A stretch of DNA of 64,000 nt. It comes from Amycolatopsis sacchari. GTDB taxonomy: Bacteria; Actinomycetota; Actinomycetes; Mycobacteriales; Pseudonocardiaceae. Below are positions 55,534 to 63,324 of the stretch, piece after piece; the first letter of the stretch is position 1; each line of letters starts with the position of its first letter. The stretch spans positions 372,001 to 436,000 of the forward strand of contig NZ_FORP01000001.1 in assembly GCF_900114035.1 (NCBI RefSeq), written 5' to 3'. Below the pieces are notes generated by a model. The model searched no databases, was not told the origin of the DNA, and saw only the letters and a list, made by a program, of their open reading frames with translations. A program made the translations under genes and the position numbers.

Positions 55534-56655
55534 ATGCCGCCCATGCGGGTGAAGCAGGCACTCGGAGTGCTGGCGGCAGTAGCCCTGGTGGCGGGCTGCA
55601 CGACGGAAGCGGGGCCGGCCCCGGCGCCCTCCAGCGCGCCGTTGACGTCCGCCGCCGATCAGGGCTTCACGGTGGTCGCGACCGGGGACGTGCTGATCCA
55701 CCCCGAACTCACCGAGCAGGCCACCGAGGACGGCGGCGGCAAGCGGGACTACCGCCCGGAACTCGCGGGGATCCGGGACGTGATCAGCAAGGCCGACCTG
55801 GCCATCTGCCACCTGGAAACCCCGCTCGCCCCCGAGGACGGGCCGTTCCAGGGCTACCCGGAGTTCAGCGCCCCGCCCGAGATCGCGGCCGCGCTCGCCG
55901 ACACCGGGTACGACGACTGCTCCACCGCGTCGAACCACACCCTCGACACCGGCACCGACGGCATCGAGCGGACGCTCGACGACCTGGACGCCGCCGGGAT
56001 CAAGCACACCGGCTCCGCGCGCACCGCGCAGGAGGCCAGGACGCCGCTCGTGCTCGACGTGCACGGGGTGAAGGTCGGGCACGTCTCCTACGCGTTCGGG
56101 TTCAACGGCAAGAAGCTGCCCGCCGACCGGCCCTGGGTCGCCAACACCCTCGACGCGAGTGCCGTGCTCGCCGCGGCGCGGGCGGCGAAGAAGGCCGGGG
56201 CCCAGGTGGTGATCGCGAGCCTGCACTGGGGCGTGGAGTACCAGCAGGACCCCACGGCCGAGCAGCAGCGGATCGCGAAGCAACTGCTGGCCGACCCCGC
56301 CGTGGACCTCATCATCGGGCACCACGCGCACGTCGTGCAGCCGATCGAGAAGGTCGGCGGGAAGTGGGTGGCCTACGGGCTGGGCAACTCGATCGCCCGG
56401 CACTCGGAACCGCGCGGGACCACCGAGGAGGGGCTGATCGGCCGGTTCCACTTCACCCGGTCGGGCGCGGGCTGGACGGTCGACCGCGCCGAGTACGTGC
56501 CCACGGTCATCGACCTCGGCCCCCCGATCCGGTTGCGCACGGCGGCCGATCCGCGGCTCGATCCCGCCCGTTCGGCGCTGGCGCTCGAACGCACCGACCG
56601 GGTCGTGCTGAGCAGGGGAGCGGGGAACGCGGGGCTGACCCGCGCGGCCGGCTGA
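55534..56655 (+). CDS. CapA/PgsA-like metallophosphatase lipoprotein
   Basis: 373 residues. Lipoprotein signal with lipobox LVAGC. Then the CapA (poly-gamma-glutamate synthesis protein) calcineurin-like fold: VATGDVLIHPEL, LAICHLETPLAPEDGP, DDCSTASNHTLDTGTDGIERTLDDL, VIASLHWGVEYQQDP and IGHHAHVVQPIEKVGGKWVAYGLGNSI. Metal ligands Asp, Glu, Asn-His and His-x-His are all present. Extracellular, membrane-anchored. Despite the family name, no other poly-glutamate genes are near, so its substrate is unknown. The ATG at 55543 is an alternative start. Confidence 0.88.
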   Translation: MPPMRVKQALGVLAAVALVAGCTTEAGPAPAPSSAPLTSAADQGFTVVATGDVLIHPELTEQATEDGGGKRDYRPELAGIRDVISKADLAICHLETPLAPEDGPFQGYPEFSAPPEIAAALADTGYDDCSTASNHTLDTGTDGIERTLDDLDAAGIKHTGSARTAQEARTPLVLDVHGVKVGHVSYAFGFNGKKLPADRPWVANTLDASAVLAAARAAKKAGAQVVIASLHWGVEYQQDPTAEQQRIAKQLLADPAVDLIIGHHAHVVQPIEKVGGKWVAYGLGNSIARHSEPRGTTEEGLIGRFHFTRSGAGWTVDRAEYVPTVIDLGPPIRLRTAADPRLDPARSALALERTDRVVLSRGAGNAGLTRAAG

Positions 56656-56677
56656 GCACCGCGAGACGTCGGGAATT

Positions 56678-56700
56678 CCCTGTCCGGCAACCGGGCAGGG
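56678..56700 (+). terminator. hairpin terminator
   Basis: Stem CCCTGTCCGG / CCGGGCAGGG (one G-U pair) with loop CAA, 22 bases after the CapA-like stop codon. Confidence 0.65.
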
Positions 56701-56838
56701 GTTGCGGTCACCGCCGCGGCATGCGTAGGGTCGGGTTTCGGCCTCCCGGACGGGCACCGTCTACAACGGACAGGAGCGGCCATCACCTTTTCCCCGGAAT
56801 TCCGCCACCCGCCTGCACCGGCGGGCGGGCGAGCGGCG

Positions 56839-57192
56839 TTGTCGGTGACGGCGATCCGGGGCCCGGGCGGGATCACGAGGGTGCTGGCGGCAGGCGAGAT
56901 CGACTGGGCGAGCGTCGGTTCACTGGACCGGGCGCTCGAGCACGAACCGGCGTCGGACACCACCGCGTTGGTCGTCGACCTCTCCCGCGTCTCGTTCTGC
57001 TCCTCGTGCGGGCTGCACCTGCTCACGAGCCTGCGGCAGCGCGCGCTCGACGCGGGCACGCCGCTCGAACTGGTCGCCGGCTCGGCCCCCGTGCGGCGCG
57101 TGCTGCAGGGTGCCGGGCTGTGGCCGCTGTTCTCGATCCACACCGACCACGCCGCGGCACTGGCGAAACTGACCGCGGAGGGGCGCCTGTAG
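56839..57192 (+). CDS. STAS-domain anti-sigma factor antagonist-like protein
   Basis: 117 residues from the TTG at 56839. STAS fold: RVLAAGEIDWASVGSLDRAL, ALVVDLSRVSFCSSCGLHLL (phosphorylatable Ser in the SSCGLHLL position, as in SpoIIAA DSxG) and PLELVAGSAPVRRVLQGAGLWPLF. It should act in a partner-switching sigma-factor pathway, but no anti-sigma kinase is nearby. The start is uncertain: the frame stays open upstream, and an ATC codon at 56782 follows an AGGAG at ideal spacing. Confidence 0.8.
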   Translation: MSVTAIRGPGGITRVLAAGEIDWASVGSLDRALEHEPASDTTALVVDLSRVSFCSSCGLHLLTSLRQRALDAGTPLELVAGSAPVRRVLQGAGLWPLFSIHTDHAAALAKLTAEGRL

Positions 57193-57199
57193 TCGTGGC

Positions 57200-57386
57200 G
57201 TCCGGGGAGGTTGGTCAGCCGGGTGATGCGCGGTAGCGCTGCCCGTCGCACCACTGGGCCTCGGGTGCGGGCCGGGCTGCGGTGCGGGCGGCTGCTGCGA
57301 TCAGCCATCCCGGCCACACCTTCGGCGCGGTAGCGCTCGGCCCACTTCGCGGCCGTCCTCGCCGCGTGGCATGAGGGACACCACAA
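57200..57386 (-). pseudogene. IS481-type transposase fragment
   Basis: The minus strand encodes ARTAAKWAERYRAEGVAGMADRSSRPHRSPAR, typical of the N-terminal helix-turn-helix of IS481 integrases (…KWxxRYRxEGxAGLxDRSSRPHxSP). The following homologous piece (QRYRASPG) is in another frame and ends in a stop. Only ~60 codons remain and no DDE domain or terminal inverted repeats were found, so it is a dead remnant. Confidence 0.7.
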
Positions 57387-57395
57387 CCGGACCCG

Positions 57396-58610
57396 TCAGG
57401 GTTCGCGGGCGTCCTCGTCGGGAACGACCTCCGGTTCGGCGACCGCCTCCGCCTGCTGGTCGGGCAGCGGCCGGGCGTTGCGGGGGCGCAGCGCGTTGAC
57501 GTCGTGCGGGTCGAGCTCGTCCGGGTCCCGCAGCAGCGAGCCGATCGCCGACTTGATCACCGCCAGGATCGGCACCGCGAGCAGGGCGCCCGTGATGCCG
57601 GAGACCTCCACACCCACGGCGATCGCGAGCACGACGGCGAGCGGGTGCAGCCGCACCGCGCGGCCGAGCAGGAACGGCTGCAGCACGTGCCCTTCCAGCT
57701 GCATGACCGCGATCAGGATCGCCAGCACCACGAGCGCGGCGACGAACCCCTTGGCCACCAGCGCGATCAGCACCGCGATCGCGCCGCTGGCGACGGCGCC
57801 GATGATGGGCACGAACGCGCCGATGAAGATCAGCGCGGCCAGCGGGACCGCGAGCGGCACGCCGACGATCCAGATCCCGACGCCGATGCACACCGCGTCG
57901 ACGCACGCGACCGCGACCGTCGCCCGCACGTAGCTGACCAGCGAGGCGAACCCGCGCCGCCCGGCGACGTCCGCCTGGTCGCGCACCTCGCGCGGGAACG
58001 CGCGCAGCACGAACGCCCACACCTGCGGCCCGCTGTAGAGGAAGAAGATGAGGGTGAACAGCGCCAGCAGCGCCTGGGTCAGGATGCTGCCGATGGTGGT
58101 GGCGGTGCTCAGCGCGCGGCTGGCCAGCTCGGCCGAGTTCCCGTTGATCGCCCCGATCGTGCGGTTCAGGAAGCTCTGCAGCTGCTCGGGCGAGAGGTGC
58201 AACGGCCCGCGCTGCAGCCAGTCGTTGATGCTCGACAGGCTTGCCGAGACCTGCTCCTGCAGCTGCGGCAGGCTCGCCGTGACGGTCGTGATCACGAGCG
58301 TCAGCACCCCGCCGACGACGATCAGCCCGACCACGATCGCGATCAGCGTCGCCAGCGCCCTCGGCACGTGCCACTTCTCCAGCCGGTGCACCAGCGGGGC
58401 GAACAACGCCGAGACCAGCAGCGCGATGCCCACCGGAATGGTGACGGCCGACAGGTAGCCGAGGAGGTAGAACACGACCCCGAGCGCCGCGACGATCAGC
58501 AGGAACCGCCAGCTCAGCGCGGCGGCCACCCGCCACCGCCACGGCACTGCCGCCGCGGCGTCACCAGTCCGGCCGGACCTGCCGCGCGCCTGGCCGTCTC
58601 CGACCGTCAT
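57396..58610 (-). CDS. AI-2E family (PerM/YdiK-like) membrane transporter
   Basis: 404 residues with about eight transmembrane segments. AVTIPVGIALLVSALFAPLVHRLEKWHVPRALATLIAI, a soluble middle (LQEQVSASLSSINDWLQRG), GIWIVGVPLAVPLAALIFIGAFVPIIGAVASG and GHVLQPFLLGRAVRLHPLAVVLAIAVGVEVSGITGALLAVPI are the standard family blocks. Members export AI-2 or exchange ions; function in actinomycetes is unknown. Acidic cytoplasmic tail. Confidence 0.9.
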   Translation of the reverse strand: MTVGDGQARGRSGRTGDAAAAVPWRWRVAAALSWRFLLIVAALGVVFYLLGYLSAVTIPVGIALLVSALFAPLVHRLEKWHVPRALATLIAIVVGLIVVGGVLTLVITTVTASLPQLQEQVSASLSSINDWLQRGPLHLSPEQLQSFLNRTIGAINGNSAELASRALSTATTIGSILTQALLALFTLIFFLYSGPQVWAFVLRAFPREVRDQADVAGRRGFASLVSYVRATVAVACVDAVCIGVGIWIVGVPLAVPLAALIFIGAFVPIIGAVASGAIAVLIALVAKGFVAALVVLAILIAVMQLEGHVLQPFLLGRAVRLHPLAVVLAIAVGVEVSGITGALLAVPILAVIKSAIGSLLRDPDELDPHDVNALRPRNARPLPDQQAEAVAEPEVVPDEDAREP

Positions 58611-58733
58611 CGTCCACCTCCACTTGTGCCCCCGGGCGGGTGACTCCGTCTACCCGCTTAACTCTGCCCCTACTCCCCGTCGGGGGGACGGAGGAACACG
58701 GATTTGCCCGTCGCTGGTAGTAGCTTCACCTGT

Positions 58734-59231
58734 ATGGATGCCGAACTGAGTGAGCGCTTTCACGATCTCGTCGGTGCACTGGACTACTCCATGTTCGTCG
58801 TGACCACCGCACACGGTGGCCGGCGCGCGGGCTGCCTGGTGGGCTTCGCCGCCCAGTGCAGCATCGACCCGCCGCGGTTCATGATCTGGCTGTCGAAGAA
58901 GAACCACACCTACGAAGTCGCCCGTCACGCGACGACGCTGGCGGTCCACACGCTGACCACCGCCGAACGGGAACTGGCCTCGCTGTTCGGTTCGCACACC
59001 GGGGACGAGGAGGACAAGTTCACCCGCTGCGCGTGGCGGCCCGGCCCGGACGGCGTGCCGCTGTTGGAGGACAGCCCCGCGCTGTTCACCGGGGAGGTGC
59101 TCGACCGCCACGACACCGGGGACCATGTCGGCTTCCTCGTGCGCCCGACGTCCGCGGTCGTGCGGCGCGAGGCGCGCCCCCAGCTCACCTTCCAGGACGT
59201 GCGGGATTTCGAGCCCGGCCACGCTGCCTGA
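58734..59231 (+). CDS. flavin reductase-like, FMN-binding split-barrel protein
   Basis: 165 residues. FHDLVGALDYSMFVVTTAHGGRRAGCLVGFAAQCSIDPPRFMIWLSKKNHTYEVAR is the flavin reductase domain start (the T-x-x-G-x-xGC-x-V pattern and the S-x-P motif). The later FTRCAWRPGPDGVPLLEDSPALF is also typical. Binds FMN; may reduce flavin or be an F420-related oxidoreductase. ATG 58734 is the natural start. Divergent from the AI-2E-type gene and 62 bases before the CBS gene. Confidence 0.85.
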   Translation: MDAELSERFHDLVGALDYSMFVVTTAHGGRRAGCLVGFAAQCSIDPPRFMIWLSKKNHTYEVARHATTLAVHTLTTAERELASLFGSHTGDEEDKFTRCAWRPGPDGVPLLEDSPALFTGEVLDRHDTGDHVGFLVRPTSAVVRREARPQLTFQDVRDFEPGHAA

Positions 59232-59293
59232 CCCGGTTTGCGCCCGTGACGGCCGGGTACGCGAACGGGGAGAGCAGAGGAAGTGAGGCAGCG

Positions 59294-59710
59294 ATGACCA
59301 AGGCACGCGAAATCATGACCCGCGACCCGAAGTGCGTGCGCACGAGCGACACGGTCCTGGACGCCGCCCGGATGATGGCGGACACCGGCGTCGGCGCACT
59401 GCCGATCTGCGGTGAGGACAACCGGCTCAAGGGCATGCTCACCGACCGCGACATCGTGGTGAAGGTGCTCGCCGAGGGCAAGGACCCCCGTGCCGTGCGC
59501 GCGGGCGACGTCGCGCAGGGTGAGGCCGTCACGATCGGCGCCGATGACGAGGCGCCGGAGATCTTCCGCACCATGGCCCAGCACCAGGTGCGGCGCCTGC
59601 CCGTGATCGACGGGCACGACCTGGTCGGGATCGTCGCGCAGGCCGACGTCGCGCGGGCGCTGGACGACCCGCAGGTCGGCGACCTCGTGCAGGCGATTTC
59701 CCAGGGCTGA
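59294..59710 (+). CDS. CBS-pair domain protein
   Basis: 138 residues made of two CBS motifs: REIMTRDPKCVRTSDTVLDAARMMADTGVGALPICGEDNRLKGMLTDRDIVVKVLAEG and GEAVTIGADDEAPEIFRTMAQHQVRRLPVIDGHDLVGIVAQADVARAL. Such stand-alone proteins bind adenine nucleotides (hypoxic-response protein 1 is a relative induced by DosR). GGAAGTGAGG precedes the ATG. Ends 7 bases before the convergent PAP2 stop. Confidence 0.92.
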   Translation: MTKAREIMTRDPKCVRTSDTVLDAARMMADTGVGALPICGEDNRLKGMLTDRDIVVKVLAEGKDPRAVRAGDVAQGEAVTIGADDEAPEIFRTMAQHQVRRLPVIDGHDLVGIVAQADVARALDDPQVGDLVQAISQG

Positions 59711-59717
59711 CACCCGT

Positions 59718-60245
59718 TCAGCGCACCAGGCGCCGCGTCGCGACCGCGACGAGCACGCCGAGGGCGGCACCGGCGAGGACGTCCGACGGCCAGTGCACCC
59801 GGGTACGCACGCGGGAGTAGGCGACCCCGAACGCCACGGGCGCGGCGAGAGCCGCGACCGGCGGAGCCTGCAGCGCGGCCGCGGTGGTGAACGCCGCGGC
59901 CGCGCACGCGTGCGCGGAGGGCAACGCGGACGAGGTCGGCGTCTCCGGCAGCGCGCGGCGCGCGGGCAGGTCGTCCGCGCGCGGACGGCGACGGAGCAGC
60001 AGGCGCGCGAGCAGATGGCTGCACGGTAAGGCGATCCCGACCGCGAGCGCGGCGTGCAGACCGGCGCGCCGCCACCGTCCCGGCCGGAGGAGGAGCACGG
60101 CCGCCGCCACCCACCACAGCAGCCCGCCGCGCGCGGCGAGGCTCAGCACCACCGTGGCCCGCGACGGGCGCGCCGCGGGCAGCCGTCCGGAAACCCAGTC
60201 GCCCTCCAGCCGGTCGAGCCGGCCCAGCAGCCCCTTTCGTGACAC
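59718..60245 (-). CDS. PAP2-superfamily membrane phosphatase
   Basis: 175 residues with about five transmembrane segments. The three acid-phosphatase motifs are there: RLLLRRRPR (KxxxxxxRP type), PSAHA (PSGH type) and SRVRTRVHWPSDVLAG (SRxxxxxHxxxD). It hydrolyses a lipid phosphate or diphosphate at the membrane. GTG start at 60245. Divergent from DUF421. Confidence 0.9.
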   Translation of the reverse strand: MSRKGLLGRLDRLEGDWVSGRLPAARPSRATVVLSLAARGGLLWWVAAAVLLLRPGRWRRAGLHAALAVGIALPCSHLLARLLLRRRPRADDLPARRALPETPTSSALPSAHACAAAAFTTAAALQAPPVAALAAPVAFGVAYSRVRTRVHWPSDVLAGAALGVLVAVATRRLVR

Positions 60246-60331
60246 GCCGTGAGCTACCCCCGTCCACGTGGGGGAAAACCCCGGCGGCGACGGCCACGCA
60301 TGGACCAGCGCCCAGCGGGTACTGCCGCAAT

Positions 60332-60865
60332 GTGCCCGACTGGACGCAGATCCTCGATCCGCAGACGCACCCGGTGGAGATCCTGGTGCGGGGCAGCGCC
60401 ATGTACCTGGGGCCGTTCGTGCTGCTGCGGGTCATCCTGAAACGCGAGAGCGGCACGACCGGCGTCACCGACCTGCTCGTGGTCGTCCTGATCGCCGACG
60501 CGGCGCAGAACGGGATGGCGGGGCAGTACCAGTCGATCACCGACGGGCTGCTGCTCGTCGCCGTGATCATCGGCTGGTCGTTCCTGCTCAACTGGGTCGC
60601 CGCGCGGTGGGCGTGGGCGGAGCGCCTGATCCGGCCCCGGCCGCTGCCGCTCGTGCGCGACGGGCGCCTGCTGCGCCACAACATGCGCCGCGAGCTGGTC
60701 ACCGAGGAGGAGCTGCGCGGGCAGCTGCGGGAACAGGGGATCGCCGACCTCGGCCAGGTCCACGAGGCCCGCATGGAGGCGGACGGCCAGTTCAGCGTGA
60801 TCACCACGCGCGCCGCGAAGGAGATCCACCGGCCGAAGGCGCCGAAGAGCAAGCAGCAGGTCTGA
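60332..60865 (+). CDS. DUF421 (YetF-like) membrane protein
   Basis: 177 residues from GTG 60332. Three N-terminal hydrophobic segments with EILVRGSAMYLGPFVLLRVILKRESG and GVTDLLVVVLIADAAQNGM, then the cytoplasmic DUF421 domain (PLPLVRDGRLLRHNMRRELVTEEELRGQLREQGIADLGQVHEARMEADGQFSVI). This pattern is that of YetF/YcaP proteins, of unknown function. Convergent with the ferritin-like gene (2 bases apart). Confidence 0.9.
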   Translation: MPDWTQILDPQTHPVEILVRGSAMYLGPFVLLRVILKRESGTTGVTDLLVVVLIADAAQNGMAGQYQSITDGLLLVAVIIGWSFLLNWVAARWAWAERLIRPRPLPLVRDGRLLRHNMRRELVTEEELRGQLREQGIADLGQVHEARMEADGQFSVITTRAAKEIHRPKAPKSKQQV

Positions 60866-60867
60866 AC

Positions 60868-62052
60868 TCACATGAAGTTGCGGGTGTGCAACCGGGAGAG
60901 TTCGGCGGCCTCGTCGGCGGGGAAGCCCAGGTGTACCAGCCGTCGTTGCCGCCCATCGTCCATTGCGGACTGAAGCGCCTGCACCGCACGCCACCCGCGC
61001 GCGATCGCGTCCGGCGTCCACGCCCCCGCCGCGAGCACCACGAGTGCGTCGAACACGTCCTGGTTGAGCCCCGCCGTGTCGAGCAGGGTCTCGTGCCGCC
61101 GCTCGACGGCCGCCCGCAGGCGCGGGCGCAGCCCGGGGTCGAGCGTGCCGAGGTGGTGCAGGTGCGCGACACCGAACGCGACGTGCCTCGCCTCGTCGCG
61201 GCGCGCCAGGCCGGTCACGCGCCGCGTCACCGGATCCGGCGCGTGCTGTTCCAGGAACTCCAGCAGGGTCAGGAAAGTCCCTTCGCCCAGCACGGACAAC
61301 AGGAACGACGCCATCGAGAAGTCCGTCTCCGCCAACAGGGTCGTCAGCGAGGCCCGGCCGCCGGCCGAGGAGGTGCCCAGCTCCCCGCCGGTGAGCAGCG
61401 CGCGGCGGCTGAACACCTCGACGTGCCGTGCCTCGTCGGCGGCCTGGACCGCGAGCAGCTGCATCACCTCGCGGAACTGCGGGTGGATGCGGGACAGCAG
61501 CCGCGCCGGGACGACGAGCGCCGCCTGCTCGTTCTCCACCAGGTAGGTCATGACCTGCACGACCGCGCGCTCGATCTCGTCCGGCAGCGCGAACTCCGCG
61601 TCCCAGTCCACGGTGCGTTCGGGGTCCCACTGGGCGGAGGCCGCGTGCCGGTAGAGCGCGGGTGCCACGTCGGCCCACACCAGGTCCCGGTCCACTAGGT
61701 CGAAGGGTGCTTCGGGACCGCCGGACTCGACGAGCGCGCCGCGTGCGGCCAGGCCCCAGCGTGGCGAGGCCGTCGGCACGATGCCGTCCGGGTGCGGTCC
61801 TCCGGCGCGTTCGGCGCCGGACCAGCGGTCGAGGTCGGCCCGGCCGCGCACGACCCACGCCCGCACGCCGTGCTCCTCGGCCGGGCGCGCCCGGTGCCCG
61901 TGCGTGCGGCACCACGCGCTCAGGTGCACCACGAGCGCGGGATCCGCCCCGGTGACCGCGAGTTCGGCGCCCGGCGGCAGGTCGCGCAGCGCCCGCCGCA
62001 CGAGCAGGTGCGCGCCCTCGTCGAACGCGAGCGGACCGAGGTCGAGGATCAC
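60868..62052 (-). CDS. TusA-like domain fused to a ferritin-like diiron domain
   Basis: 394 residues. Residues ~1-75 (LDLGPLAFDEGAHLLVRRAL...LPPGAELAVTGADPALVVHLSAWCRTHGH) follow the TusA/SirA sulfur-carrier fold pattern. The Cys of the usual CPxP motif is missing, while Cys48 is at the second TusA Cys position. Residues ~150-390 form a ferritin-like four-helix bundle with ligands Glu173/175, Glu207-x2-His210, Glu257 and Glu287-x2-His290 (two DEARHV motifs), so a diiron or Fe/Mn centre is likely. GTG start overlaps the PhnD-like stop (GTGA). Activity unknown; an oxygenase/oxidase or redox role is inferred. Confidence 0.75.
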   Translation of the reverse strand: MILDLGPLAFDEGAHLLVRRALRDLPPGAELAVTGADPALVVHLSAWCRTHGHRARPAEEHGVRAWVVRGRADLDRWSGAERAGGPHPDGIVPTASPRWGLAARGALVESGGPEAPFDLVDRDLVWADVAPALYRHAASAQWDPERTVDWDAEFALPDEIERAVVQVMTYLVENEQAALVVPARLLSRIHPQFREVMQLLAVQAADEARHVEVFSRRALLTGGELGTSSAGGRASLTTLLAETDFSMASFLLSVLGEGTFLTLLEFLEQHAPDPVTRRVTGLARRDEARHVAFGVAHLHHLGTLDPGLRPRLRAAVERRHETLLDTAGLNQDVFDALVVLAAGAWTPDAIARGWRAVQALQSAMDDGRQRRLVHLGFPADEAAELSRLHTRNFM

Positions 62053-62894
62053 GGCCGGTACTCCGGCTCGGTGAGCCGCCCGTCCTCGTCGTAGAAAGCG
62101 CTTTCTGAGATCGCGGCTTCGAGCGGGCCGAAGCCGGTCGTGCGCCCGGGCCGCCACTCGGTGAGCCCCTCCAGGTCCAGCAGCGGGCGGACCCCGGGAT
62201 CGGCGTAGGACATGGACAGCAGCAGCTCGCCGAGCCGGTCGGCGAGCCCGGCCGGGGCGCTGTCGTGCACCGCCAGCACGCAGTGGTCGTAGGGCTCGCT
62301 GTGGGCGAGCACCCGGGTGCTGCCCGCCGGGAGCGTGCCTTCGCCGCTGAACAGCAGGTGGTTGGCGTCGATCATGGCGGCGGCGTCGGCCTCCCCGGTG
62401 AGCAGGGCGCGGGCGGCGTCGCGCTCGCCGCCGATGTGGTCGCCGTGCAGCCCGACGCCGACGTCGAAGCGCCGCACGGTCACGTTTTCGCCGGGTGTCA
62501 GCCCCGCGTGGCGCAGGAGGGAGACGGGGATGAGCGTCGCCTGGGGCGAGTCGATCGCCCCGACCGCGACGCGGTGGTCCTTGAGGTCGCGCAGGTGCTC
62601 GAACGGCGAATCGGCCCGCACGACGACGACGGAGGTGAGGTCCTGGTCGGTGTCCCGCATGACGAGCGGGCGCACGTGGTGGCCCGCCAGGCGCCGCACC
62701 CGCAGCCACGCCAGCGGCGAGTTCCACGCGGCGTGGATCCGGCCGCTCGCGAGGTCCTCGGCCTGGCGCTCGTAGTTGCTGTACAGCACGAAGTCGAAGG
62801 GCAGGCCGTGGTCACGCAGCCAGGCGCGGAACCCGGCCCAGATCGTGACGACCTTGGGGTCGTACGCCACGGCACCCAGCAGCAACGTCGGCAT
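62049..62894 (-). CDS. PhnD/SsuA-like binding protein without signal peptide
   Basis: 281 residues. Type-2 periplasmic-binding-protein fold: LLLGAVAYDPKVVTIWAGFRAWL, DFVLYSNYERQAEDLASGRIHAAWNSPLAWL, DLTSVVVVRADSPFEHLRDLKDHRVAVGAIDSPQATLIP and GEADAAAMIDANHLLF. This is the phosphonate/phosphate-binding (PhnD) pattern. There is no signal peptide or lipobox at the ATG 62894, which has a GAGGAG site, and no permease or ATPase nearby. So it is probably a cytosolic ligand binder or a repurposed enzyme working with the ferritin-like protein whose start it overlaps. Confidence 0.78.
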   Translation of the reverse strand: MPTLLLGAVAYDPKVVTIWAGFRAWLRDHGLPFDFVLYSNYERQAEDLASGRIHAAWNSPLAWLRVRRLAGHHVRPLVMRDTDQDLTSVVVVRADSPFEHLRDLKDHRVAVGAIDSPQATLIPVSLLRHAGLTPGENVTVRRFDVGVGLHGDHIGGERDAARALLTGEADAAAMIDANHLLFSGEGTLPAGSTRVLAHSEPYDHCVLAVHDSAPAGLADRLGELLLSMSYADPGVRPLLDLEGLTEWRPGRTTGFGPLEAAISESAFYDEDGRLTEPEYRP

Positions 62895-63051
62895 CGCGCT
62901 CCTCAGCGGGACGGGGGCAGACCCGTCCCAGCCTGGGGGCGCGTGCGCTCTCCCGCAACACGAACGACGGGCGGCAGAATGAGCCGGGTGAACCTTCCGG
63001 TGGGCGTCGCCGCTCTCCCCATGTGAGGGGCAGGGGCAGCTGACCGATCTC

Positions 63052-63312
63052 GTGACGCGGTACTCGCAGACGCCCGTCCGCATGGGACAGCAGGCCCGCG
63101 ACCGGGGGAGCCTGCCGGGCTTCCTCCGCCTGCGGCACGAACAGGGCGATCACCTGACGCTCGTGTCGCTGACCAAGAATTCCGGCGGCAACTTCGGGTT
63201 CGTCCTCGACCGCAACGGCACGCCGCTGCCGTCCAAGGGCGCGGTCGACTGCGCCGCGGGCCGCTTCATCGTGTTCTCCATCGGGCCCAACCCCGGGCCC
63301 GGCCCCGGCTGA
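63052..63312 (+). CDS. small hypothetical protein
   Basis: 86 residues from GTG 63052: TRYSQTPVRMGQQARDRGSLPGFLRLRHEQGDHLTLVSLTKNSGGNFGFVLDRNGTPLPSKGAVDCAAGRFIVFSIGPNP. The alternating pattern suggests a small beta-rich protein. The Shine-Dalgarno (GAGGGGCAGGGG) is too far from the GTG, so the start may be a few codons upstream at a CTG. No family recognised. Confidence 0.4.
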   Translation: MTRYSQTPVRMGQQARDRGSLPGFLRLRHEQGDHLTLVSLTKNSGGNFGFVLDRNGTPLPSKGAVDCAAGRFIVFSIGPNPGPGPG

Positions 63313-63324
63313 GGTCCACTGTGG

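Noticed and set aside
62093..62106. AGAAAGCGCTTTCT as a LacI-type operator for the ferritin-like gene
   Set aside because: It lies inside the coding part of the PhnD-like gene, and the same core recurs in unrelated genes, so treated as part of a dispersed word.
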